Numbered from the stretch's first letter, positions 9,960-22,033 are shown. The stretch is DNA of 64,000 bases from Forficula auricularia (GCA_024734495.1 JALMQS010000128.1:18779079-18843078), one strand, 5' to 3'. Notes: generated by a model not told the origin, from the sequence alone. Made by a program: numbers and translations.

Positions 9960-12260
9960 ATAATTCTCAGCTCGGATTTTAAACTGATGGGTCCAATCGA
10001 TTTTCATTAACCAGGCAAATTTGAAATATATATATTCGAATTTTGAAATGAAAGACTCCAATTCATTTTAAATTAAGAAACATTAAATATATTGATAATT
10101 GTTCCCCCCCCTTGCCACTCAAAAATTAAAGATGCGAAACTTTTAAGAGACGATGTATTTTCGGTAGTTTACGGGTATACATTTGGAGTGTGGTTTTTTA
10201 AGAGGAATAAAATTTTTGGACCGAGACGCTACCCGCCAGGTCACCAGCCCGGAGGGCCGAGCTTCGAGGGCGTGCCGAAGGCACGCACGAAAAGCTCGTA
10301 TAATAAGATTATTCTATCTTAGAAAAATTTTAAATAACCAAATGAATCTAATTCAGGATGAAGTTAAAATAAACTCGTGATTAAATTAGTGAACAAATGC
10401 ATTGGCCAACTCGTTTATCTCTATGACTTCTAGAGACTGGAATTCTCTTTCCGCATCTATCTTCCCTGTAAGATATAATCTTAACTGGATCCCCAATTGC
10501 CTTCGACTCCGGCCCAATCCCTGAAATTTATTTCTATTGTTTTTCTTCTTCCCTTCACTTTGCATCTTTTTGGCACTTTTTCTTGCTTCAATATAAAAAT
10601 AAAATAAAAAAATATCAATTTATAGTTTTTAATAAAAAATCACAACTTGAATTAATGATATATTTTTAAAAGAATAGAAAGTTAAAACAAAAATAAACAA
10701 TTTCTTTCTTATAAAAGAAAATTAAAATACAATATAATTATTCTAAATAATAAATTTAAATGAAGAGTAAATATATGCTTTATTCAAATATTGGTAAGTT
10801 TCTATTATATTGTTTTTATTCATTTCCCGGCCAAGAAGTGAAATCTATTAGGTCTTTATAAAAAAGGATTGCAACAATTTATATAAGAACTTATACACTG
10901 ATTTGATTAATATAAAAAAATGACTAATGGCGACTACGCTTTCTCCACACTGACGAATTGAACATGTGCACTTGATATATATTTTTTTTACTTTATTTGA
11001 CTTTGGGAATAAAGCTCCTGATAATGTGATAATGAAAATATTATTTTCATGTTATGTATGTTAATAAGAGTGTGTGCAAATTGGTGAGGGGTCAGATTAT
11101 TTCCGGTCAAATATTTGAAGCGACCCAGGCTTGAACCCGGATCTCCTTTTCAGTAAGTTAGTACTCTATCCACTCGACTAAACCGAGTCCCTTCACCTGA
11201 CATTTAAATTGAGAAATTTCAAAGCACGGCATGCTCAATACGACACAGTGTGGTTTTGGTGCAAAAAGTCGAATACACTATAAAATTATATTTAAAGATA
11301 TATAGTATAATAATCATTATACATATAATGAAAATGACTAGATGCCATTTGTAAGTAGTTTTTATAGAAATTACATGATATCAAGAAATATATAAAAATA
11401 AACTTTTTGATTTAATAGATTTTATTTAAGTATTTACGACTAAAGATTAATAAAAATTGTTTGTAAAATATTATAACTAAACAATTTCTACTTGTTAGTT
11501 TGGTAAAGAGATATTAATATAAAAACGTTAAATAATAAAATGTAATTATATCAATAGAATATAAATAAAATGAATTAAATTATATTCTAAGCAAAACAAA
11601 AAACTGGGTTTTGTTCTTTTTGAAAAAGTTGATTCGATCGATACGTCGAAATGTGTGTCGAAAATATAAATATATATAATTGGATATATCTGGTGTTCAT
11701 TTTCAAGTGCGCACTAGTGTTCATTTTGTTATTATTGAAGCTACTAAGTCGGTTAAATAAGGAAACTGCTATGTCAAAAGATTGCAGCTGGAAAACCGGC
11801 CTTGGACATGCGTTCCCAGTTATTTCGTGATAGGGCGATGAGATTTCGCATTGACTACAGACATTAAAGTTTCCCGAGAGCACTGAGGTCTGTATATTTG
11901 TTTATGTTAGCTGTTGGTAATGCTGAATTTAATTAAACAGCACGTAGACCAAAACCGCCCTAATTGTTTGCTCCTTACAATAGAGGACGCTCCCCTACTG
12001 TTGGCAACTTTTGGTGACTGCCCATTCCGGCATGCCGACAAATCAGATCGTTCCGAAATATGCCTTATGTTTAGGAAGCCCCCCGCCCCCCTTTGAATTG
12101 ATAAAAGACCTTATACGGACTGTGTAAGCTCTCTTGCTCTTAAGGTATTACGCTTTTGTTTTCTCAATCAGTCATACTCTCTCCATGCTTGACTCTATGT
12201 GAGTCAATACAATTCTACTCTATCCTATCCTGAGGGAGTTTTTACACTCGCCCATGTTTT
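9960..12260. other. No gene recognised; scattered repeat fragments
   Basis: Two short direct repeats (AGGCAAATTTGAAATATA near 9944 and 10014) and a GC-richer island at 10205..10300 are present. 10375..10560 resembles the 3' end of the CR1-like LINE family seen at 12270, 16237 and 26750. Nothing in 11250..12260 could be tied to a known gene or element. Confidence 0.35.
11100..11195 (-). repeat. tRNA-like SINE fragment
   Basis: The minus strand shows an A-box-like GGTTTAGTCGAGTGGATAG and a B-box-like GGGTTCAAGCC, with imperfect stems. The adjacent sequence around 11060..11110 (GTCAGATTAT, CCGGTCAAAT) recurs near 14960..14995, suggesting a SINE family. It is not a functional tRNA by stem pairing. 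Confidence 0.45.
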
Positions 12261-12269
12261 TTTTTAATG

Positions 12270-12640
12270 AAAATGAGAGAAGGAGTTACACCAAAAAGCT
12301 GCATCTCCTAAAGGCCCGGATTGGACCTCCATCGTGAAAAGAAGAAGTGGGGATTTTATAGGCTGGGTAGGGATCGAAGGTATCTGTGGATACGGGTCTT
12401 AAACAGCTTAAGGTTATAAGTCGCGGGGAAGACGGTGGCTGGGAGGGAGTTCCAGTCTCTGGAGGTCATAGGGTTAAAAGAGTTGGCGAAAGCGCTTGTT
12501 CGATTTTTATCTAATTTGACAGCGAAGGGGTGGTGAGCGTTCGAAAACCCCGTGTTTCTAGAAAAGAGGTCTTTAGGGGGGATAATTGATTTCAGCTCGA
12601 CTGAACAGACACTATGATAGTATCTGTAGTACAGGTTTAA
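12270..12640 (-). pseudogene. CR1-like LINE 3' end (reverse transcriptase carboxy-terminus)
   Basis: Read on the minus strand, about 100 codons are open and match the carboxy-terminal region of a CR1/Daphne-like LINE: an LYYRYY block, a run around ELKSIIPP, then MTSRDWNSLPATVFP and the final FKTRIHRYL helix before the stop. This is a 5'-truncated insertion with no catalytic core. The same family occurs at 15920..16150 (minus), 16237..17035 (plus) and 26750..27260 (plus). Confidence 0.7.
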
Positions 12641-13250
12641 AATACAAATGGATAGGAAATTTATAAGAGATGCGTATAGTAAAAAAAATACTATATTATA
12701 TTGGTAAAATCACATTAACTCATTGCAAAAATACAAAAATAAATTGTAACTTTACTTTTTCCTTGTATTAATTAGATAAGTATTACTAAAAAATATGTTG
12801 TAACAGTACAATACTGGTATGTAATATTATTAAAAAGTTTTGAGGCCGGACGTTCCATTTTTTTATAGTAAAATTATATAATAAATTTTTAAAAGTGCAT
12901 GAAAAAGAATAAAAAATCGATTAATTCAAATAATTTTGGTCAGAGCAGTTTTGCCCCAACCGCCCCAAAGTCTGACTACGCCACTGTGTAACAAAAGAAA
13001 GATTCTACTTCCAATTTTTATTTCAAATAATATATATATAATTGAAAATAGCTTAAAATTGTGATGCTCAATTGATTACTGTTTTCAGCACAGAAATCAA
13101 ATTAAAAAATCCCTCTAGACTTTGCCCATTTAACCGACTTGGTAGGTACAATAATAATATAAAAGTTAGCAATAGTGTGAACTTGAAAATGAACACATTA
13201 AATTATTTAAAATAATATATAATATATATTTATTTATTTAATTTAATAAA

Positions 13251-13253
<3 letters not shown>

Positions 13254-13288
<35 letters not shown>
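13254..13288. repeat. TA microsatellite
   Basis: A nearly pure TA dinucleotide run within a longer AT-rich stretch (13200..13340) just downstream of ANKMY2. Confidence 0.9.
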
Positions 13289-13516
13289 CATTAGTTTTAA
13301 AATTTATAATAATTCAAATTACAATTGAATATGTCGTTTTTTTACTTAAAATCATAGTATTTGTGATTTGAATCAATTGGCTAAATGGATTCTAAATGAA
13401 ATTATATATTTAATTGAAGAAAAAAATTATTTTTAAAAAAGAAATATATGGATATTTTCAGTCGAGATTCTTAATAAGTATAAAGATATGATATAAAAAA
13501 AAAGTCTAAATATTTG

Positions 13517-13522
13517 TTTATT
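13517..13522 (-). promoter_or_regulatory. Possible poly(A) signal overlapping the ANKMY2 stop
   Basis: The minus strand reads GAATAAAC, so AATAAA overlaps the TAA stop codon. No other hexamer occurs in the next 200 bases or so. Usage is uncertain. Confidence 0.3.
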
Positions 13523-14234
13523 CTGATTTGGGACTATTTACTGGAGCGGTATTTTTAATACTTAAAGATGGAGATTTTGTCTTGATAGGCTCTTGTTGTG
13601 CCAGCCTCGCGCATGCCTTCTTATGCAAAAACCAATGTAAACGTTGACATTCTCGATCGCAATAGACAACTGTTTTGCATTTGCTGCATTTTTTACTTGC
13701 TTTCTCCTCTCCACAGGTAGTACAATAAGGTACCTCGGAAGAAAAGACGCGTTGACCATTAATAGCTGATGTAATGATAATCAGAGCCGATGGCGGATCT
13801 TTGGATGTCAATGCTTGAACCATTTGATGAAAAGTGGTGCATTCACGAAATGGAAATTCACGAACACATTCTCGAAGAAAGCTTTCCTGAAAATCCGGAT
13901 TGCCACTTCGACCGGTTTTTAACATTTTCTTTGCTAACTGTTCTAGAGGATCTGATGAGCGTTTTTCTTCAGTATCTTCTGCAGTTGACTCTTTTTTTTC
14001 TTCTTTTTCCTCTTTATCAGCTTTGGATAATGCCATACGTTTTTTATATTTGGTAATCTCAGCCATAAAAAATGCCAGATAATGGAATTTAAAAGACATA
14101 ACTTCATTGCATTCATGTCGTTTCATTTCCCTTTCGCACATTAAACTTAATATTTTCTGCAGGATCTCAGTGTTATCCAGTAATAATTTTGACCTTTGTA
14201 AATTCAAAATAATTCTTACAGGATGCACATTGAC
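13518..14234 (-). CDS. ANKMY2: ANKMY2 exon 4 (last, MYND finger)
   Basis: Acceptor TTTCTCAG precedes base 14234. The exon encodes 238 residues: a helical middle region, a lysine- and glutamate-rich linker around residues 80-110 of the exon, the conserved EFPFRECTTFHQM-type segment, and then the MYND finger CTTCGEEKASKKCSKCKTV followed by its last Cys and His ligands. It ends at TAA 13518..13520. Confidence 0.95.
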   Translation of the reverse strand, partial: VNVHPVRIILNLQRSKLLLDNTEILQKILSLMCEREMKRHECNEVMSFKFHYLAFFMAEITKYKKRMALSKADKEEKEEKKESTAEDTEEKRSSDPLEQLAKKMLKTGRSGNPDFQESFLRECVREFPFRECTTFHQMVQALTSKDPPSALIIITSAINGQRVFSSEVPYCTTCGEEKASKKCSKCKTVVYCDRECQRLHWFLHKKACARLAQQEPIKTKSPSLSIKNTAPVNSPKSE

Positions 14235-17200
14235 CTGAGAAATAAATAAATATTATTGAATTTGATTAGTAATTAAAAACAAAAACAAAATTCATAATAT
14301 ATTTATATGGATACTAACCTGAGAAATAAATTTATGAAGAGGATTAGCTAATATAGGTGGAAGTTTAGGTTCCGTTTCTAACCCTTGAGGAATAGTATAA
14401 TAATCAACATCGGCTTTGGGAACAAAATTATTGATCACAACCACGCAAGAATGATTTCCTGAAATCAAAAAGATTTTAAATGTAACCATTATAACCATAT
14501 CATTTGCACTTGACAAATTAGGGGGGGGGTGAGTGGCATCCTCAAACTGAAGCCCCTAGCTTCCTTCTCCTTGGATACGCACCAGCCTCTCTAAATATAA
14601 ATTTGTACTTCTGGGTTGGATGTTAATTAATTAAAATTCGAATTTGATAGCTTACTTATGACTAGGGATCAGATTATATAAAAATACTTGTAAACATAAA
14701 TTATTCACAATTACAATCAAATTTTAATGATTTTTAAGATCCTTTGTTAATTATTTATTTATTTATTTTAATAGAGAGGTCGGCCCAATCGCAGACCGGG
14801 CACTCCGGTGAGGAATTGTGGCCGAACTTGTATAAGTATGCCCGGAAGCAACCATGTCCACTTAGGAACTGTGTCAAATAGAAGTCGACTTTTCCGTGAC
14901 TTCTGCCCACCCATCTTGAGTTTTAGTGTGTGATATCTGTGTGGAAGTGTGTGTAAATTAGTGTAGGGATCAGATTATAGCCGGTCAAATTTTGATTATT
15001 TCATATTAGTTTATTATTTGTACGTCATTATGAAGAGATGGTTAATATAAAAAAATAAAAGCAATACAATCACATTCTGTAAAATAAAACTACCCCTCCA
15101 GTATTTTTTTCATTCACATTTTTGAAAAATTATTAAATTTATTATGTTGATTTTATTCAAGTGCACCTATTATTTCTTTGAGTTTAAAGATTTTTTAATA
15201 TATTAAATGTAATGAGAATTTTGTGCAATTTTTTACGGAATGTACATATTTGACACTAGGTGTCTGTACCTTACTTTATCATTTTATTCCTTTCATAGAA
15301 TTCCTTCAAATATATAGACTTTTTGTCTTCAATTTTAATTTTTTAGTCCATAAAAAAATTTATTTGGCTATCTTTTACTGGATATTTTTGCATATTTCAG
15401 CATTTTAACTGCATATTTTGGCAGTTTTTACTGCATAAAAATCCGGTATCTACTTATAACTGACTGATTTATTTTATTTTGAAAAAATTTTCTTTGTAAT
15501 ATCTACTCAAAACTAACTAATTATTCTTAAAGAAACTTTAGGAGACTGTAATTATGAGTAAATGTCACAACAGAATTTACTGCGAGAAAACGGTGTACGA
15601 GTGACTTGACGAAGAAAGTTAACAGATAACAAAGCGTTCCAAGCAATAAATACAATGACTACAAATATATTTTCTGTCAATAAACTGCGCAGTACTCAGA
15701 GAAGAATAGAAAGAATTTCATGGAATTACTTGAAGGGATTATTTGCTAAGACGAACGGAAAAAGAAGTGTCGAAACTTTTATTGTTTAGCAGAAAAAGTT
15801 CCGAGAGAAGAAGTCAAATGTTTACCTGACATCGTATCGAATATGAAATTCCTAGTTACGTTTTTTTCATATTAATTATAATGATATAAGAAGGCATGCG
15901 GAAGAAGGTTCAGCATCAGTTATGATTGACTCTTACAATTTCTAAAAGAGTATTATGGGAAAGAACATGTTTGGGGAACTGGATCTTGAGAGTAAGATTC
16001 GGAAATGGGCAAAGCAGGTAGAAAGTTTCAGTCCCTAGAAGTAATGAGAATAAACCTTTTGGCAAATGAATTTGTTCGGGACTTCTCCAAATAACAAAGA
16101 AGCAGTGTTGGGAATCTACGATTCGAGTACAACGGACAACGAACGCTTTTGATGAGATTAAAGACTCCATAACATAAAATTTAGTATAATTTTAATAAAA
16201 AAGGAAAAATGAGGAGACACTAATCAAGGGAGACTGTTGAGAGACGAATCACCTAATAATCTGAATAAACTGAATAAATGGGGCTCTCCAAATTTAGTTA
16301 ACTTTAATGCAAACAAGACTCAATGTTGTCTAATTTCTAGGCGCGAAAATAAAAATTTCCCTGATATTCACTTCGATTCGAATACCCTGAAAATGTTTGA
16401 GCGCCTATCCATGTTGGGCGTCTCTGTCGCATCTGACCTGTCTTGGAATGAACACATTTCCTCTGTGGCGAAATCTGCAGCAAGGAAGATTGGCTACATA
16501 TTCAGGTCCAAGCGATTTTTCACGCCCCTACATCTTCTCAACATATACAAGGCTCAAATCCGCCCCTGTCTCGAATACGGCTCTCATCTATGGAGAGGAG
16601 CCTCTAAATATTCTCTTGCTACCCTGGATTGAATTCAGTAACGAGCCGTCAGGCTAATTAACGATTCTACCCTCACTAACTCCCTCGACTCGCTAGCTCA
16701 TAGAAGAAATGTCTCTGCCCTTTCCCTTTTTTATAGATACTATCACGGCAGGTGCTCTGATGAGATAAAATCAATAGTTCCCCCCAAAGCATGCTTTGAG
16801 TGTAGCACGCGTTTTGCCGACTCCCAACACTCTTTAGCGGTCAAATTAGAAAAGTCTCTCCAAGCACTTATAATCTTCAAACCTTCAAAACCCGAGTGCA
16901 TAAACACCTACGTCTCCACCCTCTCACTTAATCAAGTTTCCCTTCTTTTCGGTAATGCAAGGGTCTTTCGAGATCCATAGGGGCTGTATCTTTACTGGTG
17001 CGCCCCTTCTTGCATTCGAATGCATTAAAAAAAATCTAAATGTTCATTTCTTAAATACATCTAGGGCGTCAAGAGTATTCTTGGGGACCGTCTGTCGAAA
17101 TTAGTATTCGAGTCAATTTGGGCTTATTGTAGATTTAATTGGAGTTTAAATGACGGCTAGATCTGAATAAAAAACTAAGTTTCCTTACGAGAGATTTGAC

Positions 17201-20200
17201 AACAGAGGAAATCTGTTAAGAGAGAGGTTGGGAGCAATTATGATGCCTAAGATGTCAGCTTACACACATTTTCATAGTGTTCGATTCAAAGAAAATAACT
17301 AGAAAATGTTCATCATAGAGTCTAAATATTAGACAATGATTGTATCTTGTCTGAATAAAAATGAACTAAATATTGTGAACCTCATTTTTCAAGAGATTTC
17401 AGAAGGAAATTGATCGAAGAAGCAATCCTATTGCGATTATTTGAATGTAGGAGCACTGTTTGAGTGTGAAACCTTCCGCATAGCAATGTAAGGGATTAGA
17501 AGACAAAATGATTAGGTCGTTGATGTAAATGGAAGGTGGGTATAGAAATAGCTGAGCTTTGGAGAAGCCCAGCATTGGTGGAGAAGGATGGAATTTTTAA
17601 CCTAATATTACGAAAGTATTCAAACTAGCAGGATCTAAGTTGAAATTAAAAGAATCCCCTGCCTACTTCCTTCTTATCCAAATCCTAAAACCTTCGGTTG
17701 TGAAGATTCCGATCCACAAATACTTTTTGACATCAATCCATCCACCCTTGAATATTTGAACATCTCTTTTTAGATGAAGATGAAATAAATAAAATTAAAA
17801 GTATAGATTATTATAATTACCAACAAAAGCTGCCATTTGTGATGGAGTTCTTCCTACAGAATTTGTCACATGTGTTTTGGCACCTGCTATAAGTAATTTT
17901 TCACAAACATTAATATTTCCTGATAATGCAGCAAAATGTAGAGCTGCATATTTATTTTCATGTTGACAAGCGTTTACATCAGCTCCCTAAAAATAATTCG
18001 TTAAGAATATAATAATACTATTTCTGTATTCGTTTTATTTCTGCTCTACGAGGTATCCACCTCAGAACATTATTTTATAATAAAATAAATAAATAAATAA
18101 AATAACCACTGGCGTAACTAGGATATTTTCTAGGGGGAGAGGGCTAGCTGAAGGGGGAGGAATTAAAGTGTCTTTAACAAAAAATCCAGAGCAGAAAGAT
18201 TCGCAAGAACGAATGGCCAGCTCGATGCCAATATTATTTGGATTATTTTACTTTTATAAGTGTTTTATTTATTTATGAATTTGATTATTTTCTGGAGAAG
18301 GCCAGAACATTTTACGCCCCCCCCCCCCCCCCCCCACACACACACATACCCCGTATTAACGCCAATGACTATAATGTATAATTAATTAAAGTTATCGCCA
18401 TCAGAAGTAGAAGCAAAGGAGAAATAGATTATCATTGGCTTAAAGTGTAAACCTGCTAAATTCATTTTTATTATATAGGGTGTTTTTTTTAGAGGTATAG
18501 AACTGAATTGAAATAAAACACAAGAAAATCGTTTTAATGTCCATCAATTTGGCTTTATTGGAAGGATAATTTATGCCATTAATGTTTAAATATGATTTCG
18601 GGCATGTGGCCGCCGCGGCTGGCTCGAATAAATCCAATTCTACAGGTCCAATTTTCAACCACTTTTTCGAGCATATGGGGCCGTATGTTGGCAATAACGC
18701 CACGAATGTTGGCTTCCAAGTCCCCTAACGTTTCTGGTTTGTTGGCGTAGACGAGCGACTTCACATATCCCCAAAGAAAATAATCCAATGGTGTCAAATC
18801 ACACGATCTTGGTGGCCAATTGACAGGTCCATTCCGCGAAATTATGCGCTCATCGAATGTGACGTGCGCTGTGTGGCATGTAGCGCCGTCTTGTTGGAAC
18901 CACAACTCATCCACATTCATGCCATCCAATTCGGGAACAAAATAGTCGGTTATCATGGCTCTATACCGGTCTCCATTAACGGTAACTGACTCTCCAGCAT
19001 TATTTCGGAAGAAGTATGGCCCAATGACTCCACCAGCCCATAGAGCACACCAAACAGTCAGTTTTTGTGGATGTAATGGCGTCTCAAGGGTCTCATGTGG
19101 ATTCTCTTCACTCCAAATGCGGCAATTTTGCTTGTTGACGTAGCCAACATTCGTGGCGTTATTGCCAACATACGGCCCCATATGCTCGAAAAAGTGGTTG
19201 AAAATTGGACCTGTAGAATTGGATTTATTCGAGCCAGCCGCGGCGGCCACATGCCCGAAATCATATTTAAACATTAATGGCATAAAATTATCCTTCCAAT
19301 AAAGCCAAATTGATGGACATTAAAACGATTTTCTTGTGTTTTATTTTAATTCGAAGTTCTATACCTCTAAAAAAACACCCGATATATGACATTTTAATAC
19401 CGTTCGAAAGAAAAAGAGATGTAAGAAAAAAAATGTGAAAAATAGTTTCTCTCCATAACAACAATATTAAATTTTGTTTGTTTTTTTCTCTGTCCTGTAA
19501 AATTATTTCCTTGTTGTGAGTTAGCAGGTTTACATTATAATTATGATTTATTTGGCCGCGAAGGAGGGGGCCTCCTCTTTCAACAGAAAAATTTTTTACA
19601 TATCAGGTGTCTTTACAATATTGGTGGTAATAGTTACATTTTCTCTCTCTCCTCTATTTTTACAGTGGTCGAATTATTAAAATTTTATACATATCTATGT
19701 CAATAAATAAAAACAAAAATGAAAAAGATGAATAGAAAAAATAAATAAATAAAAAATAAAATATGAACAAAAAGATGAATAAAATTACAAAAAAATAAAT
19801 AAAACAAAAAAAATAAAAATTGAAAGAAACCTAAAAAAAAAACCCCAAATAATAATAATAATAAAATTGAAAGATATGTACAAACTAAGTTTTATAGAGC
19901 AGGTCATTGAGTGACTTTGGATGAATCCTAGGTCACTTTTTTATTTTTTTTTTCATATACATTTAACTATGACCCGTTTATAAAACTGTAAAAGTTTAAG
20001 AGAGAGCCCCTCATCGCCCTATACGTGAGATCGTTTAATGTCTTTTGCGATATACCCAGGGCGATGAGGGGTTATAAATTGATAATTCATCACGATTTCA
20101 AACCAACCCAACTAAATTGTTGGGTCGACTGAAAATCGACTGTGTGCCTAGCCTAAGGCGACGTTATATTTTTCTTAGATAATGAAGGATATGGGATGTG

Positions 20201-20483
20201 GGATTTTAGAGAAGTTAAAGAATAATAGGATAATGCAAATGCAGGTGATCATTAGATAGATAGAATCTTAGGAATGAGTACCTTGTGATAATAATATTTT
20301 TTGGCTTACCTGATCTAAAAGAATTTGAACGATTTCAGCATTTCCTTTGTAAGCGGCATGCTGTAATGGTGTCATTCCATTCTCGTCATAAATATTGACA
20401 TTAATTTCATTAGAGAGCAAAATGTTTTTTAATCCCTCTAAATCATTTTGATTAATTTTTTCAAAAATATTCGGCTCGGTCAT
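13518..20483 (-). CDS. ANKMY2: ANKMY2, ankyrin-repeat and MYND-finger protein (joined exons)
   Basis: The spliced coding sequence is 20310..20483, 17821..17986, 14319..14458 and 13518..14234 on the minus strand, all with GT donors and AG acceptors and matching phases. It gives 398 aa; vertebrate ANKMY2 is about 440. Residues about 35-115 form ankyrin repeats (NGMTPLQHAAYKGNAEIVQILL and a second with YAALHFAALSGN). Residues about 335-372 form the MYND zinc finger, with the eight zinc-binding Cys/His positions in place. From family knowledge, ANKMY2 acts in cilium-dependent Hedgehog signalling by helping deliver adenylyl cyclases; that role is not visible here. The start ATG at 20481..20483 opens the conserved amino-terminus. 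The gene faces DOHH head to head. Confidence 0.93.
14235..14318 (-). other. ANKMY2 intron 3, flanked by a direct repeat
   Basis: The 84-bp intron has donor GTTAGT and acceptor CTCAG. The end of exon 3 and the end of the intron carry the same sequence (plus strand ACCTGAGAAATAAAT at about 14234 and 14318), as expected if the intron arose by a tandem duplication. Confidence 0.7.
14319..14458 (-). CDS. ANKMY2: ANKMY2 exon 3
   Basis: Flanked by acceptor TTTCAG and donor GTTAGT. It encodes 46 full codons plus the last two bases of a split glycine codon, from HSCVVVINNF to LANPLHKFISQ, matching the region just after the ankyrin repeats in ANKMY2. The following intron is only 84 bp. Confidence 0.93.
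14600..15915. other. ANKMY2 intron 2, no gene seen
   Basis: Intron 2 spans 14459..17820. This part is AT-rich. 14955..14995 matches part of the SINE-like sequence near 11085. Nothing else was recognised. Confidence 0.4.
15920..16150 (-). pseudogene. CR1-like LINE 3' fragment
   Basis: On the minus strand one frame reads through the conserved segments LEKSRTNSFAKRFIP and ITSRD before a stop where Trp is expected. This matches the carboxy-terminal part of the same CR1-like family as 12270..12640. It lies head to head with the plus-strand fragment at 16237, inside ANKMY2 intron 2. Confidence 0.55.
16237..17035 (+). pseudogene. CR1-like LINE reverse transcriptase 3' half
   Basis: The plus strand carries the reverse transcriptase thumb and carboxy-terminal region: VNFNANKTQCCLIS, LGVSVASDLSWNEHI, AARKIGYIFRSKRFFTP, and IRPCLEYGSHLWRGAS. 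An in-frame TGA at 16630 and a TAG soon after break the frame, but homology resumes (RAVRLINDSTLTNSLDSLAH and LFYRYYHGRCSDEIKS) to about 16900. The 5' part with YADD is missing. It lies in ANKMY2 intron 2 in the opposite orientation to the gene. Confidence 0.75.
17821..17986 (-). CDS. ANKMY2: ANKMY2 exon 2 (ankyrin repeats)
   Basis: Acceptor TTTTTAG and donor GTAATT bound 55 codons plus the first base of a glycine codon. It encodes the second and third ankyrin repeats, including YAALHFAALSGNINVCEKLL and GRTPSQMAAFV. Confidence 0.93.
18110..18367. mobile_element. Possible MITE with poly-C tract
   Basis: The left end CACTGGCGTAAC and right end TTAACGCCAATG are approximate inverted repeats. A long poly-C tract followed by CA repeats lies at 18317..18348. 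Non-coding; the family was not assigned. Confidence 0.4.
18478..19382 (-). mobile_element. Foldback mariner-like element with two inverted 3' ends
   Basis: The left 235 bases (18478..18710) are the reverse complement of the right 235 (19148..19382), including the terminal GGGTGTTTTTTT and part of the transposase 3' coding region. The central part is a single-copy stretch of transposase. So both ends derive from the same 3' end of a Tc1/mariner-superfamily transposon. TA target bases flank it. It cannot encode a whole transposase. Confidence 0.8.
18579..19283 (-). pseudogene. Mariner-superfamily transposase fragment, artificially fused frame
   Basis: The 234-residue open frame has a first part (about 45 residues) that is merely the antisense of the element's own 3' end. 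From about residue 50 it is genuine transposase: IWSEENPHE, WCALWAGGVIGPYFFRN, the catalytic block WFQQDGATCHTAH, then WPPRSCDLTPLDYFLWGYV with Asp at the third catalytic position. The amino-terminal DNA-binding domain and first catalytic Asp are absent. The family is common in insects and belongs to the Tc1/mariner (IS630) superfamily. Confidence 0.75.
20310..20483 (-). CDS. ANKMY2: ANKMY2 exon 1
   Basis: The exon encodes 58 codons starting at ATG 20481..20483 (MTEPNIFEKI) and ends with LLDQ before the donor GTAAGC. It holds the first ankyrin repeat. Confidence 0.93.
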
Positions 20484-22033
20484 TTTAAAATTAAATATTA
20501 CTTTCTCAAATCCTGTGAAAAGTTTTTAAAAAATCAAAATACATATATATTGATATATATGTATATTTAATTGGTTCTTAATAAATATAACTTAAAAGTT
20601 ATTTAGCTAATACTTTAAATAGAAGTACGTAAAAGCTTCTTAAATGGCTTCCAAACCTTCCAACTTTAATTTTAAGACAAATGTCTAAAAGTCCCAGACT
20701 GACAATTTTATAAAAAAAAACTCAACAAAATATACCTCTTAAATTAATGAAATATCATAGAAAAATTTTAATTAAATCTAATTTTCTAATATTTTTTTTA
20801 AGGGGTATTAAGTTATTAATAGATTATATATATATATGTAACCAACTTTGACAACTTGCCTAAATGTCTTGTATGCGAGTCAAGGTTTTATCATATTTAG
20901 GATATATTGTGCAGATAATAATTAATTAATTTTGCCAAATCCCTAGTAGAGTATATTATTTATATTTAGGACTAGCTGCAAGGCCCGCCTTCGGCGGCCC
21001 TCTTGCTAGCCAGGAGGACGCCCAACCCACGAACCCCACCCTCACCTCCCACCACCAGACCATGCCCCCCCCTGTAAGGTTAATAGTTTAGGAGTTATTT
21101 GGTAATTTTCATTCGTGCGCCCCCCCAAACCCCCTTCTGGGATCAAAATATCAAAACGTTATATAGCTAAAAACGTAAATTAGAAGACATCTGATGTCAA
21201 TATGAAATTTCATAATAATCCCTTCCCTTTTACGTGAATCGTGAGCAACTTTTCGGAAACCACTGAAACAGACAGACAGACATACAGACGGGAATTTTGT
21301 TAAGGGTGTTTTCGTTCATAACTTTGCTTGAAACCCGTGCAACCAAAATTTGGCGTGATTTGGAGCAATGTAGGTACAGACAAAACCTTAATTTTATATA
21401 TATATAGATATAATATATTGCGCAGACAATAATTAATTAATTTTGCCAAATTCAAAAAGAAATTGTTATTTATTGAAGTCCTATATAAATTAATGCAAAA
21501 ATTCACAAAGAGAAACAAAGAGGTTGTCCTCTGCTTGATGCAAAAACATACACACATATATATCGAAATGATATATCTATATACCTATATATAAATTTTT
21601 TGAAAGGGGGGTGTCAAAAATAATCCCCCCTCCTACTAAAAATTTTCTTGAACCCACATTGCGCTAGATCGTACCTGGTGAAATAATTTCGTGTCTACTG
21701 GATGCTACTTTTGTTACAGTTTAGCTTTGCATAAATGCAAAATTTACTGTGAAGGTATTTCATAAAAAAGTTCGATTCAAAACAAGACCAAATTCTGTTC
21801 GGCACAAAAAAGATTTTGAAAAATTCGCTAAGATTATTTAACATGTGCGCTCGCTCACACTAAAGACATTTAGTCAAAGTTGACTATTTGACAGGGTAAC
21901 CTAAATATAAAACACGTGCTAATACAAAATTCAAAATTTTAGATAAGTGACACTGATTTTTCATATATAAAAATTAATCAACTTGATTTTAGTATTGTTT
22001 TAAATTTTGGCAATAGAATATTTAATTTATAAA
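20484..22033. other. Intergenic region between divergent ANKMY2 and DOHH
   Basis: About 1.55 kb separates the two start codons. 20970..21330 is a GC-richer repeat starting CTAGCTGCAAGGCCCGCC with a CAGA-rich 3' part. 21483..21572 is half of the foldback element found complete at 34743..34916. The region just upstream of DOHH (21880..22033) is AT-rich; no clear core promoter element could be named. Confidence 0.5.

Larger units (their letters stand above)
18443..19535. mobile_element. MITE family M2, interrupted copy
   Basis: The ends carry GTAAACCTGCTAA and its inverse TTAGCAGGTTTAC, the termini of a MITE of about 225 bp seen four more times in DOHH intron 1. Here it is split by the foldback mariner-like element at 18478..19382, which landed in a TATA stretch matching the uninterrupted copies. 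Confidence 0.7.

Noticed and set aside
11587..12096. Open frames of 60-98 codons on both strands
   Set aside because: No recognisable motif, no splice signals that extend them, and no repeat match to support coding.
22007..22033. Upstream in-frame ATG as the DOHH start
   Set aside because: The nine extra residues have no counterpart in the family, and starting at 22034 gives the usual 302 residues.
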